Origin: CAZMRF01 sp964568735
Lineage (GTDB): Bacteria > Acidobacteriota > Polarisedimenticolia > JACPZX01
DNA length: 64,000 bases
NCBI GenBank assembly: GCA_964568735.1
Contig: CAZMRF010000003.1
Location: 1 to 64,000 of the forward strand
Reading direction: 5' to 3'
Shown: positions 15,867 to 24,779 of the stretch, one piece after another
Numbering within the stretch: the first letter of the stretch is position 1
Layout of the letters: each line of letters opens with the position of its first letter
The notes under the pieces: generated by a model
What the model was told of the DNA's origin: nothing
The model's database searches: none
The model's input: only the letters and a program-made list of their open reading frames with translations
Translations under genes and position numbers: made by a program

Positions 15867-16559
15867 TCATGGGATATGGGGCAGGCGCTCGGGCGTGAGG
15901 CTCGTCAGCAGGTTCCAGTGTCTGGCGAGCGCTGAGCGCTGATCCGTCAGCCACTTCCGTTCGGCTGGTGGCATGCTCTCCCGGCACAATGTGGTCTCAG
16001 CGGCCAGTCTGGCCAGCTCGAGCTCCTGCGCTGCTCGGGCGAGACTCGCTGGAACTTGAGACCCTTCCGGCCGCCCTGCTGCCGCCTCCAAGGTGAGCGC
16101 GACGAGAAAGCCGAGCCGGTTCTGGAGGTTCCGCAGCTTCACGTTTCTCACTAGCCAGTCCCAGTCCAGATCCGAGTAATGCAGAAGTACCCACGGCAGG
16201 CCGGCGGTAGCACGCGCATCGAGATTGTCCTGTGAGAGCGCATCCAGTACGACTTCAGCCGGGTTGACATGCCTGGCCCCGGCTCTGAGCTGGCTGTAGC
16301 CGGGGTATCCCAGCCCAGCTAGGAGGCGCACGAATCGGTCCACGCTGCCGCTCCGAGGCTTTGGCTCGGATGGAACAGGCAAGGATGTCGCTCGGAGGCG
16401 AAACACTCTCGCCACCGCCCTCGCAAGGTCTGGAGTCACGGGGCGTTGTCCTCTCTCGAGCTGTGAGAGATAGGGCTGCGAGAGACCAAGCTTCATCGCG
16501 GCCTGCACCTGAGTCAGGCGGGCGGCTCGTCGAGCAGAACTGAGTTGTTCGGACGTCAT
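15867..16559 (-). CDS. XRE-family transcriptional regulator
   Basis: A 230-residue protein. Residues 1-60 are an XRE/Cro helix-turn-helix (LTQVQAAMKLGLSQPYLSQLERGQR). The remaining 170 residues are a helical domain (LPWVLLHYSDLDWDWLVRNVKLRNLQNRLGF) of unknown function, which may be an effector or dimerisation domain, as in antitoxin-like or phage-type regulators. No toxin gene sits beside it. The start has GCGAGG upstream. Direct repeats of TGCAATA lie 31 to 47 bp before it and may be its operator. Confidence 0.75.
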   Translation of the reverse strand: MTSEQLSSARRAARLTQVQAAMKLGLSQPYLSQLERGQRPVTPDLARAVARVFRLRATSLPVPSEPKPRSGSVDRFVRLLAGLGYPGYSQLRAGARHVNPAEVVLDALSQDNLDARATAGLPWVLLHYSDLDWDWLVRNVKLRNLQNRLGFLVALTLEAAAGRPEGSQVPASLARAAQELELARLAAETTLCRESMPPAERKWLTDQRSALARHWNLLTSLTPERLPHIP

Positions 16560-16587
16560 GGGAGCCTCGCTTCTAGTCCAGGAGCAT

Positions 16588-16605
16588 ATTGCAATAACTG
16601 CAATA
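16588..16605. promoter_or_regulatory. Possible XRE operator
   Basis: A perfect palindrome ATTGCAAT (16588-16595) overlaps two TGCAATA repeats (16590-16596, 16599-16605) nine bases apart, in an AT-rich spot just upstream of the regulator. Self-repression is an inference. Confidence 0.35.
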
Positions 16606-16839
16606 CGTGGAACACATGGCGCCGACAAGGAAGGGGCGGGACCACCCACGGGCCCCTGGTCGGGAGAGGGTCTCTGAGTCTAATTACTTGCAAATAAACA
16701 GTTTGTTTCTGAAGCGGAATCCGGCATCTGACTCGTTCACTCATGGCCCAGGCGTCCCGGTCCTCTGCCCTGATCATCCCTGGCCCCTTCCGGCGGGGTC
16801 CTTTCGGGTAGACTGCCGGTTTTCGAGGGGTATCCGATC

Positions 16840-18546
16840 ATGAGGCTCATCAAGCGGTCCCCAGTACTCTTGGTGAGACTGCTCGTCGCCTTCGCGGCGA
16901 CGAACGCACTTATTGCGGGCCCAGCTGGCTCTGCGCTGGCGGCAGAGCGGCCGAGGCTGGTCGTCGTCCTCGCCGTCGATCAGCTCCGGCCCGATCATCT
17001 CACCCGCTTCCGCGACCTCTTCCTTCCGGCCCGGTCGGGTGGGAACGTCGGCGGCTTCCGCTGGCTCATGGAAGAAGGGGCCTGGCACATCGACGCCCAC
17101 CACGATCACCTCGCGACGGAGACAGGGCCCGGCCACGCGGCGCTTCTCACCGGCGCCTACCCCTACAAGCACGGCATCATCGCGAACTCCTGGTACGACC
17201 GCGGCATGGGCAAGACGCGCAACTGCGTGGAGGATCCCGCGAGTCCTCAGGTAGGCGTGCAGCGCGAGGTGCGTGGTGCATCGCCCTCCACGCTTCTCGT
17301 GAGCACCCTCGGCGATGAGCTGAAGATGGCCGAGGGGGCACGGGCCAGAGTCTGGTCGATCGCCTACAAGGATCGGGCGGCGATCCTCATGGGGGGACAT
17401 CTCGCCGACGGCGCCCTCTGGTTCGACAGTGAGTCGGGCGCCTGGGTGACCAGCCGCTTCTACGCGCGCGAGGGGGTCCTGCCTGAATGGGTGAAGGCGT
17501 GGAACGATCTCCGCAAGCCACACGCTCTCTTCGGTAAGAAGTGGGAGCTCTCGGTGCCGGCCGAGGCGCTGGGCCGGCTCTGGGAGCCGGGAAGGGGGCC
17601 GGTCCGCGATGAGGACGGCCTCGGGAAGGCCTTCCCGCATCCGCTCGACGGCGGTGGCAAGGAGCCTGGGCCGGACTTCTTCAGCGCTTTCATCACATCG
17701 CCCTACGCGAACGCGTACATCCTCGAAACGGCCGAGGCGATCGTCCGAAAGGAGGAGCTGGGACTCGACGACGTTCCGGATCTCCTGGCTGTCGGACTCT
17801 CCACGAACGACTACGCGGGCCACACCTTCGGGCCTCACAGCCCCGAGGTGCTCGACGTCACGGTTCAGGCAGATCGACAAGTCGCGAAGTTCCTCGCCTT
17901 CCTCCAGTCCCAGGTGCCGGGGGGGCTCTCTCGCGTGACGGTCGTCCTCACGGCGGACCACGGAGTGGCTCCGATCGTCCCGGGGGCCACGGCCGCCGGG
18001 ATGCCCGGAGGGCTCATCGACGAGAAAGCGCTCCAGACCGCGGTCGAAGCGGCGCTCGACCGCGAGCTTGGAGAGGGCGACTGGATCAAGGCAATGGCCG
18101 CGGGGCAGATCTACCTGGATCTCGAGAAGCTCGCCGCACGAGGTGTGGCGCGCGAGCGCGCCGAGAGAATCGCCTCCGAGGCGGCCGCGGCGCAGCCCGG
18201 CATCTACGTGGCCTGGACGAGGAGCGACATCGAGGCCGGCCGCCTGCCCCGCAACGACATCGGCCGGCGCGTGGCGGTGAGCTTCCATCCGTTGAGATCC
18301 GGCGACGTCGTCATGGTGGAGGCACCGCTGTGGACCAGCTCGTGGGCCAGCACGGGCGCCTCGCACGGCACCCCGTACAACTACGACACCGCGGTCCCCA
18401 TCCTCTTCGGCGGGGCCGGCATCACCCCGGGGCGATACACGATGAGGGTGAGCACCGTGGACATCGCGCCGACCCTCGCCGCCATCCTCGCCATCCCGGC
18501 TCCCTCGGGATCCGAAGGGAAGATCCTGGGACATCTGCTTCGCTGA
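16840..18546 (+). CDS. Secreted PafA-like alkaline phosphatase / phosphodiesterase
   Basis: A 568-residue exported enzyme of the alkaline phosphatase superfamily. A signal peptide spans about residues 1-35. Metal and catalytic motifs are LAVDQLRPD (Asp46), ATETGPGHA (catalytic Thr95), STNDYAGHTFGP, TADHGVAP and the GASHGTPY His. This Thr-nucleophile pattern is that of PafA-type phosphate-irrepressible phosphatases rather than Ser-type PhoA. It probably releases phosphate from esters in the periplasm. It stands alone; no Pho box was identified. Confidence 0.88.
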   Translation: MRLIKRSPVLLVRLLVAFAATNALIAGPAGSALAAERPRLVVVLAVDQLRPDHLTRFRDLFLPARSGGNVGGFRWLMEEGAWHIDAHHDHLATETGPGHAALLTGAYPYKHGIIANSWYDRGMGKTRNCVEDPASPQVGVQREVRGASPSTLLVSTLGDELKMAEGARARVWSIAYKDRAAILMGGHLADGALWFDSESGAWVTSRFYAREGVLPEWVKAWNDLRKPHALFGKKWELSVPAEALGRLWEPGRGPVRDEDGLGKAFPHPLDGGGKEPGPDFFSAFITSPYANAYILETAEAIVRKEELGLDDVPDLLAVGLSTNDYAGHTFGPHSPEVLDVTVQADRQVAKFLAFLQSQVPGGLSRVTVVLTADHGVAPIVPGATAAGMPGGLIDEKALQTAVEAALDRELGEGDWIKAMAAGQIYLDLEKLAARGVARERAERIASEAAAAQPGIYVAWTRSDIEAGRLPRNDIGRRVAVSFHPLRSGDVVMVEAPLWTSSWASTGASHGTPYNYDTAVPILFGGAGITPGRYTMRVSTVDIAPTLAAILAIPAPSGSEGKILGHLLR

Positions 18547-18674
18547 ACGAGATCAGGGTCCCTGACAACCGCTCCGCGCGGATGGGTCGGCGGCAGGTGA
18601 CGCGTCGTGGGTTTTCAAGCTCCGTAGGCTCCAGTTAGAATGGGGCTCGCGAGGGCAACTTCGGGAGGTCGAGA

Positions 18675-18860
18675 ATGTCGCGCTACGTTGATGGGTTTCT
18701 CCTGGCGGTTCCGAGGAAGAACCTCCGCGCCCACCGGGACAGCGTCAACAGGAAGGTGATGAAGGACCCCAGGATCCTCACGATGATGGAAGGCAAGTCG
18801 ATGCCCTTCGACGTCAAGCGCATGGCCTACGGCGGTTTCAAGGTCCTGGTCGATGCCTAG
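18675..18860 (+). CDS. DUF1428-like protein with large internal deletion
   Basis: 61 residues. The first 20 (YVDGFLLAVPRKNL) match the start of DUF1428 proteins and the rest (VNRKVMKDPR, KMPFDxKRMAYGGF-like, VDA) match their end. The usual protein is about 117 residues, so some 55 central residues are missing, precisely in frame near residue 21. GGGAGG upstream is intact. It may be a decaying gene; whether the short form folds is unknown. Confidence 0.7.
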   Translation: MSRYVDGFLLAVPRKNLRAHRDSVNRKVMKDPRILTMMEGKSMPFDVKRMAYGGFKVLVDA

Positions 18861-18899
18861 CGGGCGCTCTGACCCACGCGCTCCCGGGGAGCAGCTCCG

Positions 18900-19187
18900 G
18901 TGGTGAGGAAGGGCGGCTGGCGGCTGGATCCCCGTGAGGTCATCTCGGGGTACGATGCGATCGCGCAGCCCGACACGAGCCTGACCGCTCTGCCCAAAGA
19001 TAGCGACGTGAGGCAGTACTCGGTGTGGCTCGAGCACAGGCCGACCGGGTTGCGCGCCCAGGGCAACGTTCCACATGGCCGATACAGCCGGCAGCAGCTC
19101 GAGCTGCTCGAGATCGAGCTGAGGAAGTCCCTCTTCGCCGAGCTGGAGCTCAAGGTCGCGAGGCACCTGGGCAAGACCGACGCGTAG
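18900..19187 (+). CDS. Hypothetical small protein
   Basis: A 95-residue soluble protein starting at GTG 18900 (GGGGAG about 9 nt upstream; a GTG directly follows). It contains VWLEHRPTGLRAQG and a basic/acidic helix ending LKVARHLGKTDA. No family recognised. Composition matches neighbouring genes. It lies 39 bp after the DUF1428-like gene. Confidence 0.5.
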   Translation: MVRKGGWRLDPREVISGYDAIAQPDTSLTALPKDSDVRQYSVWLEHRPTGLRAQGNVPHGRYSRQQLELLEIELRKSLFAELELKVARHLGKTDA

Positions 19188-19270
19188 CTGCGAATGCGCA
19201 CCCATCGCCAGAGACCGGCTCCATCGGGCTCGGAAGAGACGACCCTGGGCCACCGCCTTCGGGGCTGCTC

Positions 19271-19420
19271 CGCGACGTGAGGCCGGATCTCTACAAGAGC
19301 TTCAACCCCTGGGACCGAATCTGCGATCCGCGCTCCCTGCATGCGCTATTCTCTCAGGCTGGCGTCGGCGCCTGCGAGGTCGAAGCGAACGGGGTCTACG
19401 CGGTCGCGAGGAAGGGATAG
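19271..19420 (+). pseudogene. C-terminal fragment of a SAM-methyltransferase-like protein
   Basis: A 49-residue tail containing RPDLYKSFNPWDRI and LHALFSQAGV, a pattern seen near the end of class I methyltransferases. No start or SAM-binding part is present upstream, so this is a remnant. The assignment rests on motif memory only. Confidence 0.35.
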
Positions 19421-19475
19421 AATGGCGAGGCACCTCAGGCGACAGTGACGGAAGCTCGGATTGGGAGGTAGCACC

Positions 19476-19931
19476 ATGCCGGCCGGATACTCGGGAACGC
19501 CGCTCGCCGGGAAGCTGGGGATCAAGGAGGGCTGCAGGCTCTTCCTGTCCGGCGCGCCTGAGAACTACTTTGACCTGGTGGCTCCGCTTCCGGAAGGCGT
19601 CCGTCTCGTGGCGCGAGCCGATGGCCAGACGGACATCGTCCACCTCTTCGTGACCGAGCGAGCCGAGCTGGAGAGGACCCTGCGAGGCATGCGGGCCGGG
19701 CTGAAGCCGGGCGGCGCGGTCTGGGTCTCCTGGCCGAAGAAAACCTCCAAGGTGTCCACGGACATCACCGAAGACACGGTGCGGGAGGTCGCGCTGCCCA
19801 TGGGCCTCGTCGACATCAAGGTCTGCGCCGTCGACGACGTCTGGTCGGGCCTGAAGCTCGTCGTCAGGAAGGAGCTCCGGGCTGAGAAACCCAAGGCCGG
19901 TAAGCAGGCCACTCGCAAAGCCCCCCGGTAG
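19476..19931 (+). CDS. DUF3052 family protein
   Basis: A 151-residue protein that fits DUF3052: GYSGTPLAGKLGIKEG at the start, then SGAPENYFDLV, a central GGAVWVSWPKK and ITEDTVREVALPMGLVDIKVCAVDDVWSGLKLV. The tail is Lys-rich. The function of the family is not established. GGGAGGT upstream supports the ATG at 19476. Confidence 0.82.
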   Translation: MPAGYSGTPLAGKLGIKEGCRLFLSGAPENYFDLVAPLPEGVRLVARADGQTDIVHLFVTERAELERTLRGMRAGLKPGGAVWVSWPKKTSKVSTDITEDTVREVALPMGLVDIKVCAVDDVWSGLKLVVRKELRAEKPKAGKQATRKAPR

Positions 19932-20013
19932 GTTCCTTCGCCTGAGAGCGATCTGCTACCGCCGCCCGGCGGTGATCAGCACGATGACCCGGGCGGGTGA
20001 GTTTCCTGTCAGG

Positions 20014-21213
20014 TCAGCCCTTGCGGATCGTGACGTTGCCGTCCACGGTGCGGATCGTCACCTTGTGACTCCCGCCACCGTGCTTCCCGGTGCCGGTGAT
20101 CACCTGGCGGTCACCTCGGCGCCCGCGGGTCTCTCCATCCTTGCGCGGCGATGAGGATGTCTCGACCGAGAGTGGAAAGTCGCTCTCGATCCTGGGTGGC
20201 TCACCGTGCCCCCGGTCCCACTCGATCTCCACGTCGATGTCCATCGAGAAGCCATCGGGCACGATGAGGGTGATGTCGCCTCCCTGGGAGGAGAGCAGGA
20301 TGTCGCGGTTCGCGGCGCCGCCCTGCTCGACGATGCGGGCGCTCACGTCCCCGCCCATCGTGTTGGCATGGACGGCGCCGTCGGCTTCGCCGATCTCGAT
20401 GTCGCCTCCCATCGTGGAGGCCTTGACGAATTCCGCGGCCCTCCCCACGGTGATGTCGCCTCCCATCGTCTCCACGTCGGCACCGTCGGGGGCCTCGTCC
20501 ACCTTGATGTCTCCGCCCATGGTCGAGAGGCGGACCACGCCGTCTCCCGTGCGCCCCTGCGAGCCGCCACGATGGGTGTAGGAGACGTCTCCTCCCATCG
20601 TCTCGACCTTTACGCCACCCGAGACGGAGTCGAGGACGAGGTGGCCTCCCATCGTCTTCACATGGAGGGCGCCCGTCACGTCGTTCAGATTCACGTTGCC
20701 CCCCATCGTGGAAACCGATCCGTCGATGCTCGATTCAGTGAGCCCGACGTTGCCTCCCATCGTGCTCAGATCGATGTTCCCCTGGAGCTTCGAAAGACGA
20801 AGGTTGCCGCCCATCGTCTGGCCCTCGAAGAGCCCCTCGAGATCGGAAAGCGTCACACCGCCTCCCGAAGTATCCACGCTGACGCCGAACCGGGTGGGTA
20901 CCATCACGCGGAAGCTCAGGTTGAGATTGGACCAGCCCCTCGGCGCTTCCGCCGTGCGGATCGTGACGTCCTGACCCTTGTGGTCGATGGCGAGGCCGAT
21001 TTCCTCGGGGCGGAGGCTCCCCAGATCGGCCTCCACCGTCACGCGGCCCTCGCTCCACCCGCGCACCTCGATCGAGCCGCCGCTCTCTAGATCGAAGACG
21101 ACGCGGCCCCCCGGCGATGCGCTGAACTCGCGCTGCACCGTCGCGGCGGAGGCGCCGGTGGCGGCAATTGCAGAAGCGACCAGTAGAACCGGGATGAGCA
21201 TTCTGGCTCGCAT
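20014..21213 (-). CDS. Secreted DUF4097 beta-repeat protein
   Basis: A 399-residue exported protein: signal peptide about 1-24, then a right-handed beta-solenoid-like region. Nine copies of TMGG(D/N/H) recur roughly every 18-25 residues, with a degenerate SQGGD copy after them. It belongs to the DUF4097 putative adhesin type often found next to ECF sigma/anti-sigma pairs. GGAG 10 nt upstream supports the ATG at 21213. It follows the anti-sigma gene by about 100 bp and may be an envelope-stress output. Confidence 0.85.
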   Translation of the reverse strand: MRARMLIPVLLVASAIAATGASAATVQREFSASPGGRVVFDLESGGSIEVRGWSEGRVTVEADLGSLRPEEIGLAIDHKGQDVTIRTAEAPRGWSNLNLSFRVMVPTRFGVSVDTSGGGVTLSDLEGLFEGQTMGGNLRLSKLQGNIDLSTMGGNVGLTESSIDGSVSTMGGNVNLNDVTGALHVKTMGGHLVLDSVSGGVKVETMGGDVSYTHRGGSQGRTGDGVVRLSTMGGDIKVDEAPDGADVETMGGDITVGRAAEFVKASTMGGDIEIGEADGAVHANTMGGDVSARIVEQGGAANRDILLSSQGGDITLIVPDGFSMDIDVEIEWDRGHGEPPRIESDFPLSVETSSSPRKDGETRGRRGDRQVITGTGKHGGGSHKVTIRTVDGNVTIRKG

Positions 21214-21314
21214 CGAGTGGGTTCTCCTTGAGGGTCGTGCCTGTTGTCGTTCTGAGCCGTCGGTCCGTCCAAGACTCCGGTCCATCTTCATGGTCGGCGC
21301 TCTCTCTGCAGGCC

Positions 21315-22289
21315 TCACAGCCCCAGCCGCTCGCTGGCCCTGATGTAGAGCGCCTCGGCGCCATCCGGCCGGGTTTCCTCCAGCGCCGTTCGAATCCGAT
21401 CGGGCGCCACGCGGCCGGCACCCAGGTAGTCGATGGCGAGAAGGCGCATCTGAACTGATTCCTCCTGCTCGAGGACGGCGAGCATGGACTGCTGGATGTC
21501 GGCGTCCGCGGGGTAGGCGCTCAGCGTCTCGAGGGCGCGCAGCCGGACCGCCATGCTGGCGTCGCTGCGCATGGTATCGATGAGAGCCTCGCGGATCCCC
21601 GCGTCCATGAACTCACCGGCGAGGGAGAGGGCTCGGAGGCGGTCGCCCAGCGGCGAGGCACCCCGCAGCGACTGTATCAGCACCTCTCTGACGAGCGGAT
21701 CGTCCTGGGGCCTCTCCGTGCGGACCCGGCGGGTCATGTCGAAGGAGAGCCTGACCAGGTTCGCCCTCCCAGGCTCGACGCTCACGTTCGCGAAGGAGTA
21801 GGGGAAGGCTCCCAGGGTCGCGATCGTCTCGCCCGTGACGCCAGGGCCCGCGGGGCCGGAGGCGCCGGCGAGCCTGGCGCCCTCCGCCTGTGCCGGGGCG
21901 TCCGGAAGAGCGATCCTTCCCAGAAGCACGCCTGCCGCGAGAAGAAGAGCCGCGGCCGCCCCCGCGAGCGCGAGGCGCGTCGCGGGCATCCGGGCCGAGC
22001 CAGAATCGGAGCGCATCCCCGCCGGCGCCTCTTCGCGGATCCGCGCGAGAACCTCGTGCCGCACGGCCTCGAGCTCGCGAGGCTGGATCTCCTCGAGAGC
22101 CGGCGCCTCGCGGGCGAGCCACTCGTGGAAGCCGTAGAGCTCACCGCATGCGTCGCAGCCATCCACGTGAGCGAGGAGATCCCGCCGGGCCGCCACGGCC
22201 CACTTCGGAGACGCTCCATCCGCGCCGGGGTCGTAGTCGCCGGCCAGCATCCCTTCCATCAGCCGCTCGAAGTCGGCGCAGTTGCTCAT
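21315..22289 (-). CDS. Anti-sigma factor with zinc finger and HEAT-like repeats
   Basis: A 324-residue membrane protein. The N-terminal zinc-binding motif is HVDGCDACGEL. One membrane helix lies at about 104-125. The periplasmic part ends in alpha-helical repeats (LRALSLAGEFM, RLRALETLSAY, RLLAIDYLGAG) like HEAT repeats. It should hold the cognate ECF sigma at the membrane. The ATG at 22289 overlaps the sigma stop (ATGA) with GAGGGA upstream; an ATG 6 nt earlier is possible. Confidence 0.85.
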   Translation of the reverse strand: MSNCADFERLMEGMLAGDYDPGADGASPKWAVAARRDLLAHVDGCDACGELYGFHEWLAREAPALEEIQPRELEAVRHEVLARIREEAPAGMRSDSGSARMPATRLALAGAAAALLLAAGVLLGRIALPDAPAQAEGARLAGASGPAGPGVTGETIATLGAFPYSFANVSVEPGRANLVRLSFDMTRRVRTERPQDDPLVREVLIQSLRGASPLGDRLRALSLAGEFMDAGIREALIDTMRSDASMAVRLRALETLSAYPADADIQQSMLAVLEQEESVQMRLLAIDYLGAGRVAPDRIRTALEETRPDGAEALYIRASERLGL

Positions 22290-22855
22290 GTCCATCCCTC
22301 GATGCCGGAGCCGGCCAGCGCCTGGCGCAGCTTCCTGACGCTCCGGAAAAGCATGTTCTTGACGTTGCCTTCGCTGCAGTCGAGCACGGTGGCGATCTCG
22401 CTGAGAGGCATCTGCTTGAAGTAACGGAGCGTCACGGCCGTCCGCTGCCTCGGATTCAGCTCGTCGAGCTTCTCGAAGAGGATCGTGCGCCTCTCGCGTA
22501 CCATCAGCTCCCGCTCCTGTGAGGGTCCCGGGTTGGCTGCCGCGGAGTTCTCATCGATCTCCTCGACACTCTCCGAGTCCCTGCGCCGGCCCCGCGACCG
22601 CACCCAGGTCAGCCCTTCGTTGTAGGCAATCCTCAGCAGCCAGGTCCGGAACGCGCTGTCGCCGCGGAACGAGCCCAGGCTACGCCAGACTTTCAGGAAG
22701 ACCTCCTGGGTCATGTCGAGCGCCTCGTCTTTCCTTCCCGCATAGAGGAGGCAGACGCGGTAGACGAGCCCCTCGTATCGCTGCATGAGCACATCGAAGC
22801 TCTCCAGCCTGCCGGCCAGAGTCTCCTCGATGAGGGCCCTGTCCTCCCGTTCCAA
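22286..22855 (-). CDS. ECF-type RNA polymerase sigma factor
   Basis: 189 residues with region 2 (YEGLVYRVCLLYAGRKDEALDMTQEVF, FRTWLLRIAYN) and region 4 (LNPRQRTAVTLRYFKQMPLSEIATVLDCSEGNVKNMLFRSV). The linker is acidic. The start is TTG at 22855 with GGGGGAG closely upstream; no ATG fits the domain border. It is translationally coupled to its anti-sigma factor, with the DUF4097 protein downstream. Confidence 0.92.
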   Translation of the reverse strand: MEREDRALIEETLAGRLESFDVLMQRYEGLVYRVCLLYAGRKDEALDMTQEVFLKVWRSLGSFRGDSAFRTWLLRIAYNEGLTWVRSRGRRRDSESVEEIDENSAAANPGPSQERELMVRERRTILFEKLDELNPRQRTAVTLRYFKQMPLSEIATVLDCSEGNVKNMLFRSVRKLRQALAGSGIEGWT

Positions 22856-22959
22856 GCGCTCCCCCTGTCTCTGCCTCTATTGGACGCCGGCGCCAGGGCC
22901 GAGGTTAGCAGGGGTGGGCGGGGCGCTGAGGGGCCCGATGAGCAGGGGGGGTGACCGGG

Positions 22960-24720
22960 TCAGGCCCGGGCGCCGACTCGGCGGGCGAGGCTGGCGTACT
23001 CCTCGCGAATTCCTGGTGGGAGGCGATCTCCGAAGGTGTCGAAGAACTCGCGCTGCCGGGCGACGGCTTCCATCCACTCGGAGGCCTCGACCCTGAGCAG
23101 CTCGTCCATGACGCCGGCGGGGAGATCCAGGCCGCGCGTGTCGATGGCGCCCGGCGCTGGAACGCGTCCGATGGCCGTCTCGCGGGTCTCGCCCTTCCCT
23201 TCGCAGCGGTCGAGGGCCCACTTCAGCACCCGGAGGTTGTCGCCGAAGCCCGGCCAGAGGAACTTCCCGTCCGATCCCGTCCGGAACCAGTTCACGCGGA
23301 AGATCTTCGGGGGCCGCGTGAGGCGCTTGCCCATGTCGAGCCAATGGCTCCAGTAGTCGGCCATGTTGTAGCCGCAGAAGGGGAGCATGGCCATCGGATC
23401 CCGCCTGAGAACTCCCACCTTCCCCGTGGCCGCCGCCGTGGTCTCGGAAGAGAGTGTCGCGCCGAGGAAGGTGCCGTGCTGCCAGGAGGTCGCTTCATAG
23501 ATGAGAGGGACGACGCCGGCCCGCCGCGCGCCGAAGATCATCGCGCTGATGGGAACGCCCTTCGGGTTCTCCCACTCGGGTGAGATGCTTGGGCACTGAT
23601 AGGCCGGAGCGGTGAAGCGGCTGTTGGGGTGGGCGGCCTTCTCGCCGGTGCCAGGCTTCCAGGGGCGCCCCTGCCAGTCGAGCGCGCCCTCGGCGGGCGG
23701 CGCATCGTCATGGCCTTCCCACCAGACCGTTCCATCCTGCCTCAGGGCGACGTTCGTGTAGATCGTGTCCTTCTGGATCGTGGCCAGCGCGTTCGGGTTC
23801 GTCTTGCGGCTGGTGCCCGGCACGACGCCGAAGAAGCCGGCCTCCGGGTTGACCGCCCAGAGCCTGCCGTCTTCTCCGATCCGCATCCACGCGATGTCGT
23901 CGCCCACGGTCCAGGCCTTCCAGCCCGGCATGCTCTCGGGCGGGACGAGCATCGCGAGATTGGTCTTGCCGCAGGCGCTGGGGAAGGCCGCCGTGACGTA
24001 GTGGATCCGCCCCTCGGGCTCCTGGAGCCCCAGGATCAGCATGTGCTCCGCGAGCCATCCTTCCTTGCGGCCCAGCCAGCTCGCGAGCCGCAGTGCGAGG
24101 CACTTCTTCCCGAGCAGCGCGTTGCCGCCGTAGCCCGATCCGAAGCTCCAGATCTCGTTCGTCTCCGGGAAGTGGCAGATGAAGCGGCGCTCGGGGCTCA
24201 GATCCCCCACCGAGTGGAGCCCCCGAGTGAAGTCATCCGACCCGCCGAGATGGTCCCAGGCCACCTGGCCCATGCGCGTCATGATCCGCATGTTCAGCGC
24301 GACGTAGAGGCTGTCGGTGATCTCGATCCCGGCCTTCGAGAAGGGCGAGCCGGCCGGCCCCATGATGAAGGGCACGACGTACATCGTGCGCCCCCGCATG
24401 CATCCCTCGTAGAGCGCGGTCAGCTTCTGACGTGCATCGTCCGGGGCCATCCAGTTGTTCGTGGGGCCCGCGTCCTCCTCCGAGCGCGTGCAGATGAAGG
24501 TGAGCTTCTCGGTGCGCGCGACGTCGTTGGGGTGGCTGCGATGCAGGTGGCAGCCCGGGAGCTTCTGCTGGTTCAGCGGGAGGAGATCGCCGGCCTCCAC
24601 GGCCTTGCGCGTGAGGCTGTCGCGCTCGGCCGCCGATCCATCGCACCAGAAGACCGATTCGGGCTTGCAGAGGGCCGAGATCTCGTCAATCCACCGCTTC
24701 GCGGCCGGGCTCGTCGTCAT
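22960..24720 (-). CDS. pckG: Phosphoenolpyruvate carboxykinase (GTP)
   Basis: A 586-residue cytosolic enzyme that interconverts oxaloacetate and PEP with GTP. The Cys-containing P-loop ACGKTNLAM (about residues 265-273), GWKAWTVGDDIAWM, FGARR and the PFCGYNMADYW guanine-binding segment are diagnostic of the GTP type. GAGGAG 6 nt upstream supports the ATG at 24720. Tryptophanase lies 59 bp upstream on the same strand, so the pair may be co-transcribed, linking amino-acid carbon to gluconeogenesis. Confidence 0.96.
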   Translation of the reverse strand: MTTSPAAKRWIDEISALCKPESVFWCDGSAAERDSLTRKAVEAGDLLPLNQQKLPGCHLHRSHPNDVARTEKLTFICTRSEEDAGPTNNWMAPDDARQKLTALYEGCMRGRTMYVVPFIMGPAGSPFSKAGIEITDSLYVALNMRIMTRMGQVAWDHLGGSDDFTRGLHSVGDLSPERRFICHFPETNEIWSFGSGYGGNALLGKKCLALRLASWLGRKEGWLAEHMLILGLQEPEGRIHYVTAAFPSACGKTNLAMLVPPESMPGWKAWTVGDDIAWMRIGEDGRLWAVNPEAGFFGVVPGTSRKTNPNALATIQKDTIYTNVALRQDGTVWWEGHDDAPPAEGALDWQGRPWKPGTGEKAAHPNSRFTAPAYQCPSISPEWENPKGVPISAMIFGARRAGVVPLIYEATSWQHGTFLGATLSSETTAAATGKVGVLRRDPMAMLPFCGYNMADYWSHWLDMGKRLTRPPKIFRVNWFRTGSDGKFLWPGFGDNLRVLKWALDRCEGKGETRETAIGRVPAPGAIDTRGLDLPAGVMDELLRVEASEWMEAVARQREFFDTFGDRLPPGIREEYASLARRVGARA

Positions 24721-24779
24721 CGCTTTCTCCTCGGAAGCCGGAAATTGTAGCACCGCAGGCCCTTTCGGGCCGCGCAGTG

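Noticed and set aside
20340..20830. Regularly spaced cctcccatcgt words resembling a repeat array or CRISPR
   Set aside because: They encode the TMGG repeats of the DUF4097 protein; spacing and flanks follow codons, and no spacers or cas genes exist.
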